A stretch of 64,000 nucleotides of DNA. Source: JAJTCH01 sp040386195. Lineage in GTDB: Bacteria; Pseudomonadota; Alphaproteobacteria; Rickettsiales; UBA1997. Under the pieces are notes generated by a model. The model was given only the letters and a program-made list of their open reading frames with translations, searched no databases and had not been told where the DNA came from. Positions within the stretch are counted from its first letter, which is position 1, and each line of letters begins with the position of its first letter. This document shows, in pieces, positions 26,758 to 35,841 of this stretch. The position numbers and the translations under genes are program-made. The stretch is from assembly GCA_040386195.1 (NCBI GenBank), contig JAZKFV010000012.1, forward strand, positions 1 through 64,000. The letters run 5' to 3'.

Positions 26758-27561
26758 TTAAAAAAAATCATCAATTGCCTTTCTTATGCCAAACTGAATC
26801 CACTCAGTTCTGCGATAAGTCATGGCATTATTTTGATCATAGCCGTTGAAGGTTGGTTGACTGCCGTAGAGAATGTGAAACCCCCAATTATCTGGTGCGA
26901 TAAATTTAAACCCGGTTTGATAAGAGTGAAAATATCCGTGAGAGTCTCGCGGTGAATTTGGTGCGCCGTTAAAACTTTCAGCAAAAAGTCGCACATCTTT
27001 GCGAAAAAAAGCAGTATCAAGCGCAACACCAAGATGCATACGATGGTAAGATTTTTGACCATCAATATTATAGGATGCTTTTGGTCCCAAATTAATATGT
27101 ATTATTAAATCATCATCAAAAAATTTGCTCGTAGCAATTCCCATCAAATAATAGCTGGTTGCTGAATCATAATATTGTCCGCGACCATTATTATTAACAT
27201 AAGCGGCGGAAAATGCGATTGTAGGGATTTCCGGTTTTTTAGGGCTAAAAGCGATGGTTTTCATTTGCAAAACTGGATTCATGTAAGCTGCAGATTTCAA
27301 CTTTGTGTCATATCCGGCAAGACTACCAATTGTCACTTCCAGATTTTTCGCCGCACCATAAGCAACTCCAAGATATTGTCCAAACATTCGAGTCTCTTCC
27401 GAGTCATTCTTTTTTGATAATTTCCAAGTCTCAGTAAATGTTTCAATCAATAATTGATTACGATTGGCAATTGCTGCATCATCAGTGACAAAGGGAATAG
27501 CGGCGAAGACTGTGGCTGGGTAGATTAAAAAAATAACACAAATACTAAAAAAATTTTTCAT
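26758..27561 (-). CDS. outer-membrane beta-barrel, MetA-pathway-like family
   Basis: 267 aa. A signal peptide (about 1-20, ends TVFAA) is followed by IPFVTDDAAIANRNQLLIET, the usual start of the phenol-degradation MetA-type barrel family. Many amphipathic strands follow and the end is aromatic (DDFF). Likely an outer-membrane pore or sensor with unknown cargo. It is 44 bp upstream of corA on the same strand. Confidence 0.75.
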   Translation of the reverse strand: MKNFFSICVIFLIYPATVFAAIPFVTDDAAIANRNQLLIETFTETWKLSKKNDSEETRMFGQYLGVAYGAAKNLEVTIGSLAGYDTKLKSAAYMNPVLQMKTIAFSPKKPEIPTIAFSAAYVNNNGRGQYYDSATSYYLMGIATSKFFDDDLIIHINLGPKASYNIDGQKSYHRMHLGVALDTAFFRKDVRLFAESFNGAPNSPRDSHGYFHSYQTGFKFIAPDNWGFHILYGSQPTFNGYDQNNAMTYRRTEWIQFGIRKAIDDFF

Positions 27562-27614
27562 TTCTTCCCCTAAATTTTAATTAAACAGTGATAAGCAACA
27601 TAATTCTGGACAAA

Positions 27615-27642
27615 GGGGTCAGGTTCGCTCCATTAACCATAA
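27615..27642. repeat. short dispersed motif GGGGTCAGGTTCGCT, copy 2
   Basis: Diverged match to 18392-18420 (GGGGTTAGGTTCGCT with a similar AACCAT tail). Both copies flank the accessory segment. Confidence 0.4.
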
Positions 27643-27683
27643 GAAATAAATTATGGTTTACAAAACCAACCACCCCAATCCAT

Positions 27684-28046
27684 CTAAAACTCCACCACCA
27701 CCTTAAACCCACCATAACTCATTCTCTCCATCTTAAATGGCATTTTCTTTGGATCGCACATTTGGGATAGTCTGGGGTCTTTCATTACTTTTTTATTTAC
27801 GGCGTTGCGGTGGGCTTTGGATTTGTAGGTGATCCAGGAGAATATTATTGTCTCGCTGGGTTTGGCTTTGGTGAGTTTTGGGAAGGGTAGACCGGGGTTG
27901 ATGTTTAGGTCGTCGCCTACTGTTTCGAAATATTGTAGGGCGCCGTGTTCTTTCCAAACTTCGCCGCCTTGTTGGGCCATTTTAAAATAGGCTTTGAGAT
28001 TTTTTTTGGGGATGGTGATTACAAAACCGTCAACATAATTTGCCAT
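27684..28046 (-). CDS. DUF1428 (YbaA-like) protein, copy 2
   Basis: 120 aa, differing from copy 1 (21944) by two residues: MKDPR instead of MQDPR and FKVVVEF instead of FKIVVEF. At the DNA level the first 264 coding bases are identical, and similarity ends a few bases upstream of the ATG and about 15 bases past the stop. It has no ankyrin partner here; the upstream neighbour is the antitoxin gene. The sharp limits suggest recent copying or gene conversion. Confidence 0.9.
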   Translation of the reverse strand: MANYVDGFVITIPKKNLKAYFKMAQQGGEVWKEHGALQYFETVGDDLNINPGLPFPKLTKAKPSETIIFSWITYKSKAHRNAVNKKVMKDPRLSQMCDPKKMPFKMERMSYGGFKVVVEF

Positions 28047-28115
28047 ATTGCCTCCTGTTGGTTATTAAAAATTATTTTGAAATTATATAGGTGAGTTTTG
28101 GTTGTAATGAATTTC

Positions 28116-28406
28116 CTAAGCCGCATAGCTCAAAACCTTTCCTGTCGCCACTTTATGCAATATCGAAGTAATAAAAGTTTGATAAGGAATGCCTTCACCG
28201 GAGGCGATGGATTTGATTTTTTCTATGTCGCTTTCGAAAACTCTGATGTTGATTGATTTTCTTTTTAAAGTATTGGCGGCGATTTTTTCAAATCGGGCTT
28301 TTTCTTTTAGGAATTCTTTTTTTGGCAGAGATTTGTATTTGCCAGATTCTATGTCTTTCAAAAGTTTTGACTCTTCTCTGGAAGAAATTTTCTTATTCTT
28401 TTGCAT
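28116..28406 (-). CDS. CopG-type antitoxin of a BrnT-like toxin-antitoxin pair
   Basis: 96 aa. The N-terminus is basic and helical with EESKLLKDIESGKYKSL, as in the CopG-antitoxin family; the C-terminal ribbon-helix-helix is KSINIRVFESDIEKIKSIAS followed by GIPYQTFITSILHK. It neutralises the upstream-encoded toxin and should repress the operon. The toxin gene precedes it by 13 bp, the usual BrnT order. Confidence 0.87.
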   Translation of the reverse strand: MQKNKKISSREESKLLKDIESGKYKSLPKKEFLKEKARFEKIAANTLKRKSINIRVFESDIEKIKSIASGEGIPYQTFITSILHKVATGKVLSYAA

Positions 28407-28419
28407 AATTAATTTGGAA

Positions 28420-28707
28420 TTATTTATTTAATAATTTTTTGTATTTTCTATTTGGAATGATTGTTTTTAGAAAAATTTCGTCTTCATTTTCTATATATGG
28501 CACTAGATAAGTATAGCCGTTGATGCCCACAACAAAACATCGTTGCTCCTTATGGTTCCTGCTTGGATTTATTATTATGTCTAACAAATTTCCATTACTG
28601 ATTGCATCAATAATTTCCTCGAAAGAAATGTTTCTATCTTCTTTTAAGATTCTATTTTTCTCTTTGTTCCAGTTAAATATTGGCCAGCTAGATATTGGGT
28701 TTTGCAT
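28420..28707 (-). CDS. BrnT-like RNase toxin
   Basis: 95 aa. Matches the BrnT family layout: FNWNKEKNRILKEDRNISFE at the start, NHKEQRCFVVGINGYTYLVP in the middle and FLKTIIPNRKYKK at the end (family signature xISxRxA(T)-like replaced by IIPNRK). BrnT toxins are RelE-fold ribonucleases. First gene of a two-gene operon with the CopG antitoxin; a palindromic operator lies 28 bp upstream. Confidence 0.87.
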   Translation of the reverse strand: MQNPISSWPIFNWNKEKNRILKEDRNISFEEIIDAISNGNLLDIIINPSRNHKEQRCFVVGINGYTYLVPYIENEDEIFLKTIIPNRKYKKLLNK

Positions 28708-28734
28708 AGGGCGATGCTATAATTAAAACAAACT

Positions 28735-28749
28735 GATTGTATATCAATC
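28735..28749 (-). promoter_or_regulatory. operator-like palindrome of the toxin-antitoxin operon
   Basis: Perfect inverted repeat GATTG-TATAT-CAATC just upstream of the toxin ATG. On the minus strand a TTGATA hexamer overlaps it, with an AT-rich -10 region 17 bp on. Probable site for autoregulation by the ribbon-helix-helix antitoxin. Confidence 0.55.
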
Positions 28750-28896
28750 GTATTTTTTATTTTGGTAAGATCAAGGTTATTTATAAAAAAGGATTCAAGT
28801 CATTTTCATCAACCACAAATCACACTTACCCGCTTTGATAAATCAAGATTATTGGAAATCTTTTTCTTGAAGTTTAAATTTACAATTCAAAGCGAA

Positions 28897-29238
28897 CTAG
28901 GCTGATTTTTCTGATGTTTTAGCTGCGCCGGAAACTTGTGTTGCTGAGCTCGGGCTTGCTGCTGTTTTGGGAAGAATTCCGTTTGCAAGTCGTCCATCAA
29001 TTTCTGCGGTCAATCTGGTAACAACAGCCTCATCTACATCTTGATATTCCCTTTGATTGTTCATCATATCGAATGTCATCAATAATACATCTGAAGGAAA
29101 TTTTGATAATGGATGATTGTGCTGATGATGTCCTAAAGTCACAACAAGCTTAGATCTTATATTGGCGAATTTATCAAAAACTCGTTGATAATTCGGATTG
29201 TCGATTGTTATTGCCGTCTGACATTCTGGATTGCTCAT
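28897..29238 (-). CDS. hypothetical protein (113 aa)
   Basis: No family recognised. I prefer the ATG at 29238 (MSNPECQTAI); the frame continues upstream to 29289 with a hydrophobic start that runs toward the terminator. The body has helical segments around FDKFANIRSKLVVTLGHHQH and LLMTFDMMNNQREYQ. The C-terminal 30 residues are Ala/Ser/Thr-rich and probably disordered. Lineage-specific, function unknown. Confidence 0.55.
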   Translation of the reverse strand: MSNPECQTAITIDNPNYQRVFDKFANIRSKLVVTLGHHQHNHPLSKFPSDVLLMTFDMMNNQREYQDVDEAVVTRLTAEIDGRLANGILPKTAASPSSATQVSGAAKTSEKSA

Positions 29239-29290
29239 AATGGTCACCATAATTTCTACAAATAGAATTATCCAGTAATAATCAGGCAAT

Positions 29291-29325
29291 AAAAAAGGCT
29301 GGAATTTTTGGTTCCAGCCTTTTTT
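29291..29325 (-). terminator. Rho-independent terminator after the BI-1 gene
   Basis: Stem AAAAAAGGCTGGAA / TTCCAGCCTTTTTT with a 7-nt loop. On the minus strand it ends in a T-run 20 bp past the stop at 29346. Confidence 0.88.
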
Positions 29326-29345
29326 ATTTTTTATCGATTAGATAA

Positions 29346-30065
29346 TTATCTTCTATCGCCGAAGAATCTCAGCATAGTGATGAAGAGGTTGATGAAATCC
29401 ATATATAAAGACAAAGCGCCCATTGTGGCGGCTTTGGAGATGGACTCGCTGTCGGCTAATTGATAATACATTGATTTGATTCTTTGCGCGTCATAAGCAG
29501 TTAATCCGGTGAAGATGATAACTGAAATGATGGACACAGCAAAATCTAAACCAGAGCTTTTTAAAAAGATGTTGACGAGTGATGCAAGAATTATACCGAT
29601 CAAGCCCATCATTAAAAATGAACCCATTCCGGTTAAATCTTTTTTAGTAGTGTAGCCATATAAACTCATCGCGCCGAATAAAGAGGCGGTGATGAAGAAG
29701 CATTTGGCGATTGAGGCGCCAGTGTAGATCATAAATAATGGCGCTAAAGATAGACCCATTAAACCAGCAAAAATCCACAAATAATTTTGCGCCGAGGCGG
29801 CAGAAATTTTGTTGATTTTAGCACCGAAGAAAAACACGAAGCCAATTGGCGCAAGAAGGACAACCCATTGTAAAGGTGTGCCAAAAATTGCTTGCATTAA
29901 GGCTGGAGAATTTGATACGAAGAATGAAACCAAGCCGCTGATGACCAGAGCAAAGCCCATATTGTTATAAACTTTAAGCATATATTGTCTAAGCCCGGCA
30001 TCATAAACAGTGCTGGATGCGGAAGCAAAAGATGAGCGGTTAGTTCTAGTAAAATTATTTGACAT
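29346..30065 (-). CDS. Bax inhibitor-1/YccA family membrane protein
   Basis: 239 aa with seven hydrophobic segments. The start YDAGLRQYMLKVYNNMGFAL and the end DFINLFITMLRFFGDRR match the alphaproteobacterial BI-1-like (YbhL/YccA) proteins. TAYDAQRIKSMYY near residue 190 is the conserved Asp pair region used for pH-dependent cation leak in relatives. It is monocistronic with its own terminator and divergent from aroKB. Confidence 0.95.
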   Translation of the reverse strand: MSNNFTRTNRSSFASASSTVYDAGLRQYMLKVYNNMGFALVISGLVSFFVSNSPALMQAIFGTPLQWVVLLAPIGFVFFFGAKINKISAASAQNYLWIFAGLMGLSLAPLFMIYTGASIAKCFFITASLFGAMSLYGYTTKKDLTGMGSFLMMGLIGIILASLVNIFLKSSGLDFAVSIISVIIFTGLTAYDAQRIKSMYYQLADSESISKAATMGALSLYMDFINLFITMLRFFGDRR

Positions 30066-30170
30066 AAGACCTCTTATTAACTTGATTTACTGGGGAAAGA
30101 AAATAGCATTTTCGCTATTTGCTTGAGGCAACAATATAGTTTTCGAATTTATCTTTTCAAGGACAAAGCA

Positions 30171-31811
30171 ATGTTAGATTTAGCGGATAAAAAGATTATC
30201 GTTTTAACCGGCATGATGGGTGCTGGAAAAACTACGATTGGTAGTAAATTGGCTGATAAATTAGGTTTTTATTTTATCGATTCTGATCAAGAAATTGAAG
30301 ATGCCGCCGGTCAATCAATTGCTGATATTTTTAAAAATAAAGGTGAAAAATATTTTCGCCAAATTGAAAAAGATACAGTTAAAGGAATTTTAAATCGTGA
30401 TGAACAAGTCGTTTTGTCTTTAGGTGGCGGCGCTTTTATGGATTCTGAAGTTCGTGATTTAATCAAGCAGCGCGCAGTTTCAGTTTGGCTTTATGCTGAT
30501 TTGGAAACTTTGCTTTATCGAATTGCCGCTAAAAATACTCGCCCATTATTACACAATGTTGATAAAAGAGCAGCGTTGTCCGATCTAATCATCAAGCGCT
30601 ATCCAACTTACAAACAAGCCGATATTCATATTGATACTGGTAAAGAAAATTATGATTTGGCGATTAAAAATATTATCAAAAAAATTGGTAATTTTGTCAG
30701 CAAAAAGCCTGAAAAAGAAATCGTGACGGTGAGTTTGGGTGAAAAAAGTTATAATATTGTTATTGGCAGCGGAGCAATCAATGAGCTGGGCGCGCAAATC
30801 AATAAAATAAAATCTTACAGCAAAATTATTGTTTTGACTGATCAAAATATTGCCAATTTGCATTTGCAAACTCTCAACAATCAATTAAACAAAATTTCTG
30901 GGGAAGTTAAAAACATCATCGTTCCAGCTGGTGAAAAGGCAAAATCTTTTAGTAATTTAGAAAATGTTCTTGAGCAAGTTTTAGAAATTGGTATTGATCG
31001 CAATGCTTTGCTGGTGGCTTTTGGTGGCGGTGTGGTTGGTGATTTATGCGGATTTGTGGCGAGCATTTTGCTGCGTGGTGTTGATTTTATTCAAGTGCCA
31101 ACCACTTTGTTGGCGGCGGTTGATAGTTCGGTGGGTGGCAAAACGGCAATTAACAGCAAATTTGGCAAAAATTTAATCGGTAGTTTTTATCAGCCCAAGC
31201 TAGTTCTTTGTGATTTAGATTTTCTAGAAACTTTGCCCGAGCGCGATTTTATCTCGGGCTACGCCGAAATTGTAAAATATGGTTTTATTAAAGATAAAAA
31301 TTTCTTCGATTATTTGGAGCAAAATTTAACTCAAATTAAAAACCGCGATCAAGAAATTTTGCAGAAAATTATTGTGCGTTCTTGTCAAATTAAATCTGAA
31401 ATTGTTGGGCTTGATGAGCGCGAAAATAATTTGCGAGCGATTCTAAATTTTGGTCACACTTTTGGGCATATTTTTGAAACTGAGACTAACTATTCTGATA
31501 TTCTTTTTCATGGCGAAGCAGTGGCGATTGGTATGGTTTTAGCAGCAAAAATGTCGGTGCAATTAAAATTATTAAATGCTGATTTTCTGCCGATAATTAT
31601 TAATCATTTACAAAAAATTGGTTTGCCAACTTCACCAAAAAATATTCAAAAATCTTGGAATATTAAGCATTTGATTAGCCATCTTTATAAAGACAAAAAA
31701 GTTGAGAATAAAAATTTAACTTTTGTTTTGTTGGAAAATATTGGTCAGTCAGTGATTAAAAAAAATGTCAGCGAGCAAGATTTTTTGAATGTGATTAGCT
31801 CAGAAATTTAG
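30171..31811 (+). CDS. aroKB: fused shikimate kinase / 3-dehydroquinate synthase (AroK-AroB)
   Basis: 546 aa from the ATG at 30171, preceded by AAGGA. Residues 1-170 are shikimate kinase: P-loop GMMGAGKT (14-21), DSDQEIE and LGGGAF, with NTRPLL. Residues about 175-546 are dehydroquinate synthase: PAGEKAKSF, AFGGGVVGDLCGFVAS, QVPTTLLAAVDSSVGGKT and the metal-binding NFGHTFGH. Both active sites look intact, so one polypeptide covers two non-adjacent shikimate-pathway steps. A 161-bp palindromic element starts 3 bp after the stop. Confidence 0.96.
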   Translation: MLDLADKKIIVLTGMMGAGKTTIGSKLADKLGFYFIDSDQEIEDAAGQSIADIFKNKGEKYFRQIEKDTVKGILNRDEQVVLSLGGGAFMDSEVRDLIKQRAVSVWLYADLETLLYRIAAKNTRPLLHNVDKRAALSDLIIKRYPTYKQADIHIDTGKENYDLAIKNIIKKIGNFVSKKPEKEIVTVSLGEKSYNIVIGSGAINELGAQINKIKSYSKIIVLTDQNIANLHLQTLNNQLNKISGEVKNIIVPAGEKAKSFSNLENVLEQVLEIGIDRNALLVAFGGGVVGDLCGFVASILLRGVDFIQVPTTLLAAVDSSVGGKTAINSKFGKNLIGSFYQPKLVLCDLDFLETLPERDFISGYAEIVKYGFIKDKNFFDYLEQNLTQIKNRDQEILQKIIVRSCQIKSEIVGLDERENNLRAILNFGHTFGHIFETETNYSDILFHGEAVAIGMVLAAKMSVQLKLLNADFLPIIINHLQKIGLPTSPKNIQKSWNIKHLISHLYKDKKVENKNLTFVLLENIGQSVIKKNVSEQDFLNVISSEI

Positions 31812-31813
31812 CT

Positions 31814-31974
31814 AGAGCCTGTCTTCAAACCTATTTAGTTTTATATTTAGTCCTATTTTTGCTCTTTTTTTCAAATAATTTTCTAAAATATTCCCGATAT
31901 TCCAGAAAATTATTTGAAAAAATCGCTAAAAATATGCCCAAATCTAAAACTAAATAGGTTTGAATACAGGCTCT
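31814..31974. mobile_element. 161-bp MITE-like palindromic element
   Basis: Ends AGAGCCTGT and ACAGGCTCT; the two halves are near-complete inverted repeats over the whole length, meeting at a short centre near 31889-31897. No coding capacity. Partial relatives at 17243-17258 and 42448-42487 share the termini. It probably also acts as the aroKB terminator. Mobility is inferred from the multicopy termini only. Confidence 0.65.
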
Positions 31975-32056
31975 AAATTTGCCAAAGTTTTTGTTGCAAT
32001 TTTGCTTTCAAAAAATAAACTGCTTTTTCTTTTCAGCCTCCTCGACCTAAATCTAA

Positions 32057-32144
32057 GCCTGCGTGATGGAATGGTAGACATAACGGACTTAAAATCCGTG
32101 GGGCTTTAACGCCCTTGCCGGTTCAAGTCCGGCCGTAGGTACCA
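32057..32144 (+). tRNA. tRNA-Leu (TAA)
   Basis: 88-nt class II tRNA. Acceptor GCCTGCG pairs with CGTAGGT (two G-U), the anticodon loop is CTTAAAA with TAA, a long variable arm GGGGCTTTAACGCCC is present, the T-arm contains GGTTCAAGTCC and CCA is encoded at 32142-32144. Confidence 0.96.
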
Positions 32145-32220
32145 ACTTTCTGTTTTGTCAAAGTAAGATGTTACATTCAGCTTACTTAAGTTTGATTTTA
32201 ATCTTTCGAAAATAAGCTAA

Positions 32221-35200
32221 ATGCCAAAATTCAGATCAAAATTTCAAACAATATTATCTTTCCTTTTTCTTCTCCTCTTTCTTAATTCCTGTGATCGCGG
32301 CTGTGTTGAATCTTATCAATTTGACTCAGAAAATCGTTATGTTGACGCCAATCCAATTAGTGATGGAATTTTTGGTGGTCATTATGATAACACTTCCGGC
32401 GGTGAGGTTGCTGCTTGGCATAATACTGCAATTGCCAGCGATGGCAATCAGATGGTTTTTGAAATTAGAGGCGCTTGGACAGCTTGGGACGAAGCCAATA
32501 CTGAACCTGAGTTAAACGCTTTGCCGGAATGTAATATTTGCGCTAAAAAAGCTGGTGAAGAAGCTGGTATTAATAATTATAATTGTATTTGTGCTCCTGG
32601 TCAAAACCCCGCTCCCGAATTAGACAGCTTTGGCAATCCTTTAGATATTGATTGTAGCGATCCTGAAAAACAAGAAGATCCTAATAAATGTTCCTGCACT
32701 AAAGCCCATGGAAATATTAGCGATTTTGGAACTTATTTTATCGCCACTAACTACCAAAACAAAGACGAATCCGCCAAATTGCCTGATGAACAAGAGCCTT
32801 GTAGATATACCAGAGGTCTGGGTCTTTATGTTGGCTTGTTTGGCAAAGATGGTAACACGATGCCGATCAGAGTTTATCATATGTATCCAACTCAAGAAAT
32901 CTGCGATATTACCAGAAATTCTCAGGGCAGGTGCATTGATGATTCGGGCAGCGATCAGACTAAATATGTTTATAAAAGTCCGAACAATAAGGGTTTTATA
33001 AAAGATGATAAATCGAACAATAACGGATCTGACTCTGATCCTCAAGATGATGAATATTATAAAGCTGGCGAGATGGTCAAATTTATCATTGATGATCGTT
33101 ATTATCGCGATAATTATGGTGGTTATGACATCAATTTTATGAGCGGATTTTTACGCCAAGATGATAGCGGCTTGCTTGAATATATTGTGAGCACTGTTGA
33201 AGATGCCATGCTTGGTAAAATATCTGCCGACGGCTCAAAAAGAGAGGGCGGGGCGGTAGAGTTTATGTATAACTCAATTGTCAAAGACTCAGCCTTTATC
33301 GTGATTGTGCAGCTATGCTTAGTAATGTATATCACCCTTTTTGGTATTACTGTTTTAACCGGAACATTACAAATTTCTAAAAAAGAGCTAGTCAACAGAA
33401 TAGTGCAGGTTGCTCTGATAATATTTTTCACCACCCAAACCAGCTGGTATTTTTATAATCAAATAGTAGTTGGATTTTTTAAAGACGGGATGGACGCCAT
33501 TATTTCAATCTTTATGACCGCGTCCGATAGTGTGGTTGATCAATCTTCATTAATTGTCACCGCACAGATGGAGCGCGCCCAATCTCTAAGCCACGCCACT
33601 CGATTCTCATATGTTGATATTGTCATCAAAAAACTTTTATCCTCGGCAACGGCTAAAAAAGTTTTGAGTTTAGTTTTTGGTGAATGGTTCGGCATTCCTT
33701 ATGTGCTGGCAATTTACGCTCTGATTTTCGCTTTTGTTTATGTGATGCTCACTGCCGCTTTAGTTTATATAAAAATATTATTAGGTTTGATTTTTGTGTT
33801 GTGCCTAGGTCCAATTTTTATGGTCACTTTATTATTCGGCGCCACCAAATCAATCTTCAAAAGATGGCTCAGCTATATGGCTTCGCAATCGATGCAAATT
33901 ATCTGTCTGTTTCTAGTCGTCTATCTTTTCGTTATTTTAATTGACAAAGATTTTACCGAACTTCTTTCCTACCGAGCTTGCACCGTCAATATTAATTTTG
34001 GTTTGTTTAATATTAATTTTCTGAGAAGCGAAACCAGCCGCGGCTTGTTCACTTGGCTGACAATGTTCGTAAAAATTGGCGCTTTGTTGTTTTTGCTTAA
34101 AATGATTATGGAAAAAATTCCCGGCTTTGTTGGTCATATGATTTCAGTTGGCGGACAAGCTGCCGATAACGACCCAAGCTTTGTTTCAAATACCAATAAA
34201 TCCGCCTTTGGTTTGGCGGGAGATTTGCTGGGCAGAGCAACATCGGCAGCAAAATTGGCGTGGAGTAAAAAATCAGCAGCTATTTCTGCCGGAAAAACTA
34301 TTGCTGGTTTTGTGGGCAGACAAACCGGAATTAGTTCGGCAGTTAGTGCCGCTCGTGAGGCAATACCATTTCGAGGTCCAATGCGCCGTTGGGAAGATCG
34401 CAAAATCGATAATTTAATTAAAGCTCAAAAAGCAAAAGCCGGCAAAACCAGCCCTGAAGCTGATAAAAAAATCAGAGAAGGCGTGATGGCAGAAGGCAGA
34501 AAGGCTGGCATTAATGATCAAGCGCTCTTAAAAAGATTGGATCAAAAACTAGTAGTTGAACCTCTCAAAAAAGCCATTGTTGATGAAATTAAGAAAATCA
34601 AAAAAAATAGCGCCGCCAAAGATATTCCACTTGATCGTGATGAAATGCGCAATGCTGTGAAAGCTAAAATTGAGGCTTGGGCAAAATTAAATTCTTCACT
34701 TGACCCATCAAAATTTACTGATCTGTTAGAAAAAGATAGTTTCAAATCTTTAATTAGAAGAGAAGGAGCTTTAACCTCATCAGAAGCTGCCAAAGCCTTT
34801 GCTGGAGATGCTCAAGCTCAAGATCGTTATCTGCAACATTTACAACAAGAGCAAGTAACCAGACAATTAAAAGCTGAAAAATCGCGCAATAAATGGTATA
34901 AAGATTTTGCTAACGCCGTTAAAAGAGGTGCGCGAGGCATACAAGGCAAGGCTGCTTACAATCCGGCTGATACTAGAAAAAATTTCCTCTCCAAACTTTC
35001 CTATGAAGAGCGCGAGAAAGAACGTAAATCATTAGGTGCGATAGATGATTTAACAAGCGCGGCGGTTAAAAAAATTAATCAGGGTCGATTCAACCGCTTG
35101 ATTAATAGAAAAAAAGTTGCCGAAGATGCAAGGGTTGCGCAAAAAGATGCACTTCAAAAATACTTTGAAGGTGATGGTTTGAAAAAAGATCAGAAAGATA

Positions 35201-35814
35201 ATCAAATAGAACGAATTGACGCCCACAAAAAAGCGGCGATGGATTTGCTTGGTAATGAAGATTTTAAAAACCAGCAAGCTTTTGAAAAAGGCAAAATGAC
35301 TCCGCAAGAATATCAAGAAAGAAAGCAAAAAAATGATGATTTGCGGCAAATGATTGAAGATGCAATCAATGGCAATCAGCCAGCAGCAAATCCTCCGGCA
35401 GTTCATAATGCCGCTAATGCCGTTGGTGGTGTTGCAGCTCCTGAAGCGCCAGCAGCTGTGGCTAATCCGGTTGTCACTGTTCCTGAAGCTCCGGTTGCCG
35501 CTGCTCCACCTGCTGCCGCTCCAAACCCTGAACCGCCTGCTCCAGATCAACCAAATGGTAATAACAATCCACCTGAAGCTCCGCCAGCGGCAACTGCTCA
35601 GGATAGAAAACCAGATCTACAAAGCAAAGTAGCAGAATATAAAAGTAAAGTTGCAAGTTTAACTGCAGAAGCTGTGGCGCTTGAAAGTAAGAGCAATTTG
35701 ACCCCAGAAGAACAAGCTAAATTACAACAATTAAAAGGCGAAATTCAACAATTTGAAAGTAAATCAGTGGAAGCAGCGCAACAATTAGACGCAGTCAAAG
35801 CTGATACTAAATAG
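32221..35814 (+). CDS. virB6: VirB6/TrbL-like type IV secretion protein, very large
   Basis: 1197 aa. The signal peptide ends in lipobox FLNSC (Cys24), so a lipoprotein start is likely. A Cys-rich extracytoplasmic part (about 25-350) is followed by the polytopic TrbL/VirB6 core (about 355-645) with five to six membrane segments, including LLGLIFVLCLGPIFMVTLLF. The C-terminal 550 residues are soluble and Lys-rich, with a Pro/Ala linker near 1060-1130 and a coiled-coil end. Rickettsiales carry such extended VirB6 proteins in the rvh T4SS, where the core forms the inner-membrane channel. The other T4SS gene here is virB10 at 44465. Confidence 0.88.
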   Translation: MPKFRSKFQTILSFLFLLLFLNSCDRGCVESYQFDSENRYVDANPISDGIFGGHYDNTSGGEVAAWHNTAIASDGNQMVFEIRGAWTAWDEANTEPELNALPECNICAKKAGEEAGINNYNCICAPGQNPAPELDSFGNPLDIDCSDPEKQEDPNKCSCTKAHGNISDFGTYFIATNYQNKDESAKLPDEQEPCRYTRGLGLYVGLFGKDGNTMPIRVYHMYPTQEICDITRNSQGRCIDDSGSDQTKYVYKSPNNKGFIKDDKSNNNGSDSDPQDDEYYKAGEMVKFIIDDRYYRDNYGGYDINFMSGFLRQDDSGLLEYIVSTVEDAMLGKISADGSKREGGAVEFMYNSIVKDSAFIVIVQLCLVMYITLFGITVLTGTLQISKKELVNRIVQVALIIFFTTQTSWYFYNQIVVGFFKDGMDAIISIFMTASDSVVDQSSLIVTAQMERAQSLSHATRFSYVDIVIKKLLSSATAKKVLSLVFGEWFGIPYVLAIYALIFAFVYVMLTAALVYIKILLGLIFVLCLGPIFMVTLLFGATKSIFKRWLSYMASQSMQIICLFLVVYLFVILIDKDFTELLSYRACTVNINFGLFNINFLRSETSRGLFTWLTMFVKIGALLFLLKMIMEKIPGFVGHMISVGGQAADNDPSFVSNTNKSAFGLAGDLLGRATSAAKLAWSKKSAAISAGKTIAGFVGRQTGISSAVSAAREAIPFRGPMRRWEDRKIDNLIKAQKAKAGKTSPEADKKIREGVMAEGRKAGINDQALLKRLDQKLVVEPLKKAIVDEIKKIKKNSAAKDIPLDRDEMRNAVKAKIEAWAKLNSSLDPSKFTDLLEKDSFKSLIRREGALTSSEAAKAFAGDAQAQDRYLQHLQQEQVTRQLKAEKSRNKWYKDFANAVKRGARGIQGKAAYNPADTRKNFLSKLSYEEREKERKSLGAIDDLTSAAVKKINQGRFNRLINRKKVAEDARVAQKDALQKYFEGDGLKKDQKDNQIERIDAHKKAAMDLLGNEDFKNQQAFEKGKMTPQEYQERKQKNDDLRQMIEDAINGNQPAANPPAVHNAANAVGGVAAPEAPAAVANPVVTVPEAPVAAAPPAAAPNPEPPAPDQPNGNNNPPEAPPAATAQDRKPDLQSKVAEYKSKVASLTAEAVALESKSNLTPEEQAKLQQLKGEIQQFESKSVEAAQQLDAVKADTK

Positions 35815-35841
35815 TTTTTTTAACCACAAAACTAAACCCAA

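Noticed and set aside
35050..35550. 166-aa ORF antisense to virB6
   Set aside because: Shadow of the Lys/Ala-rich virB6 tail; no similarity or own signals.
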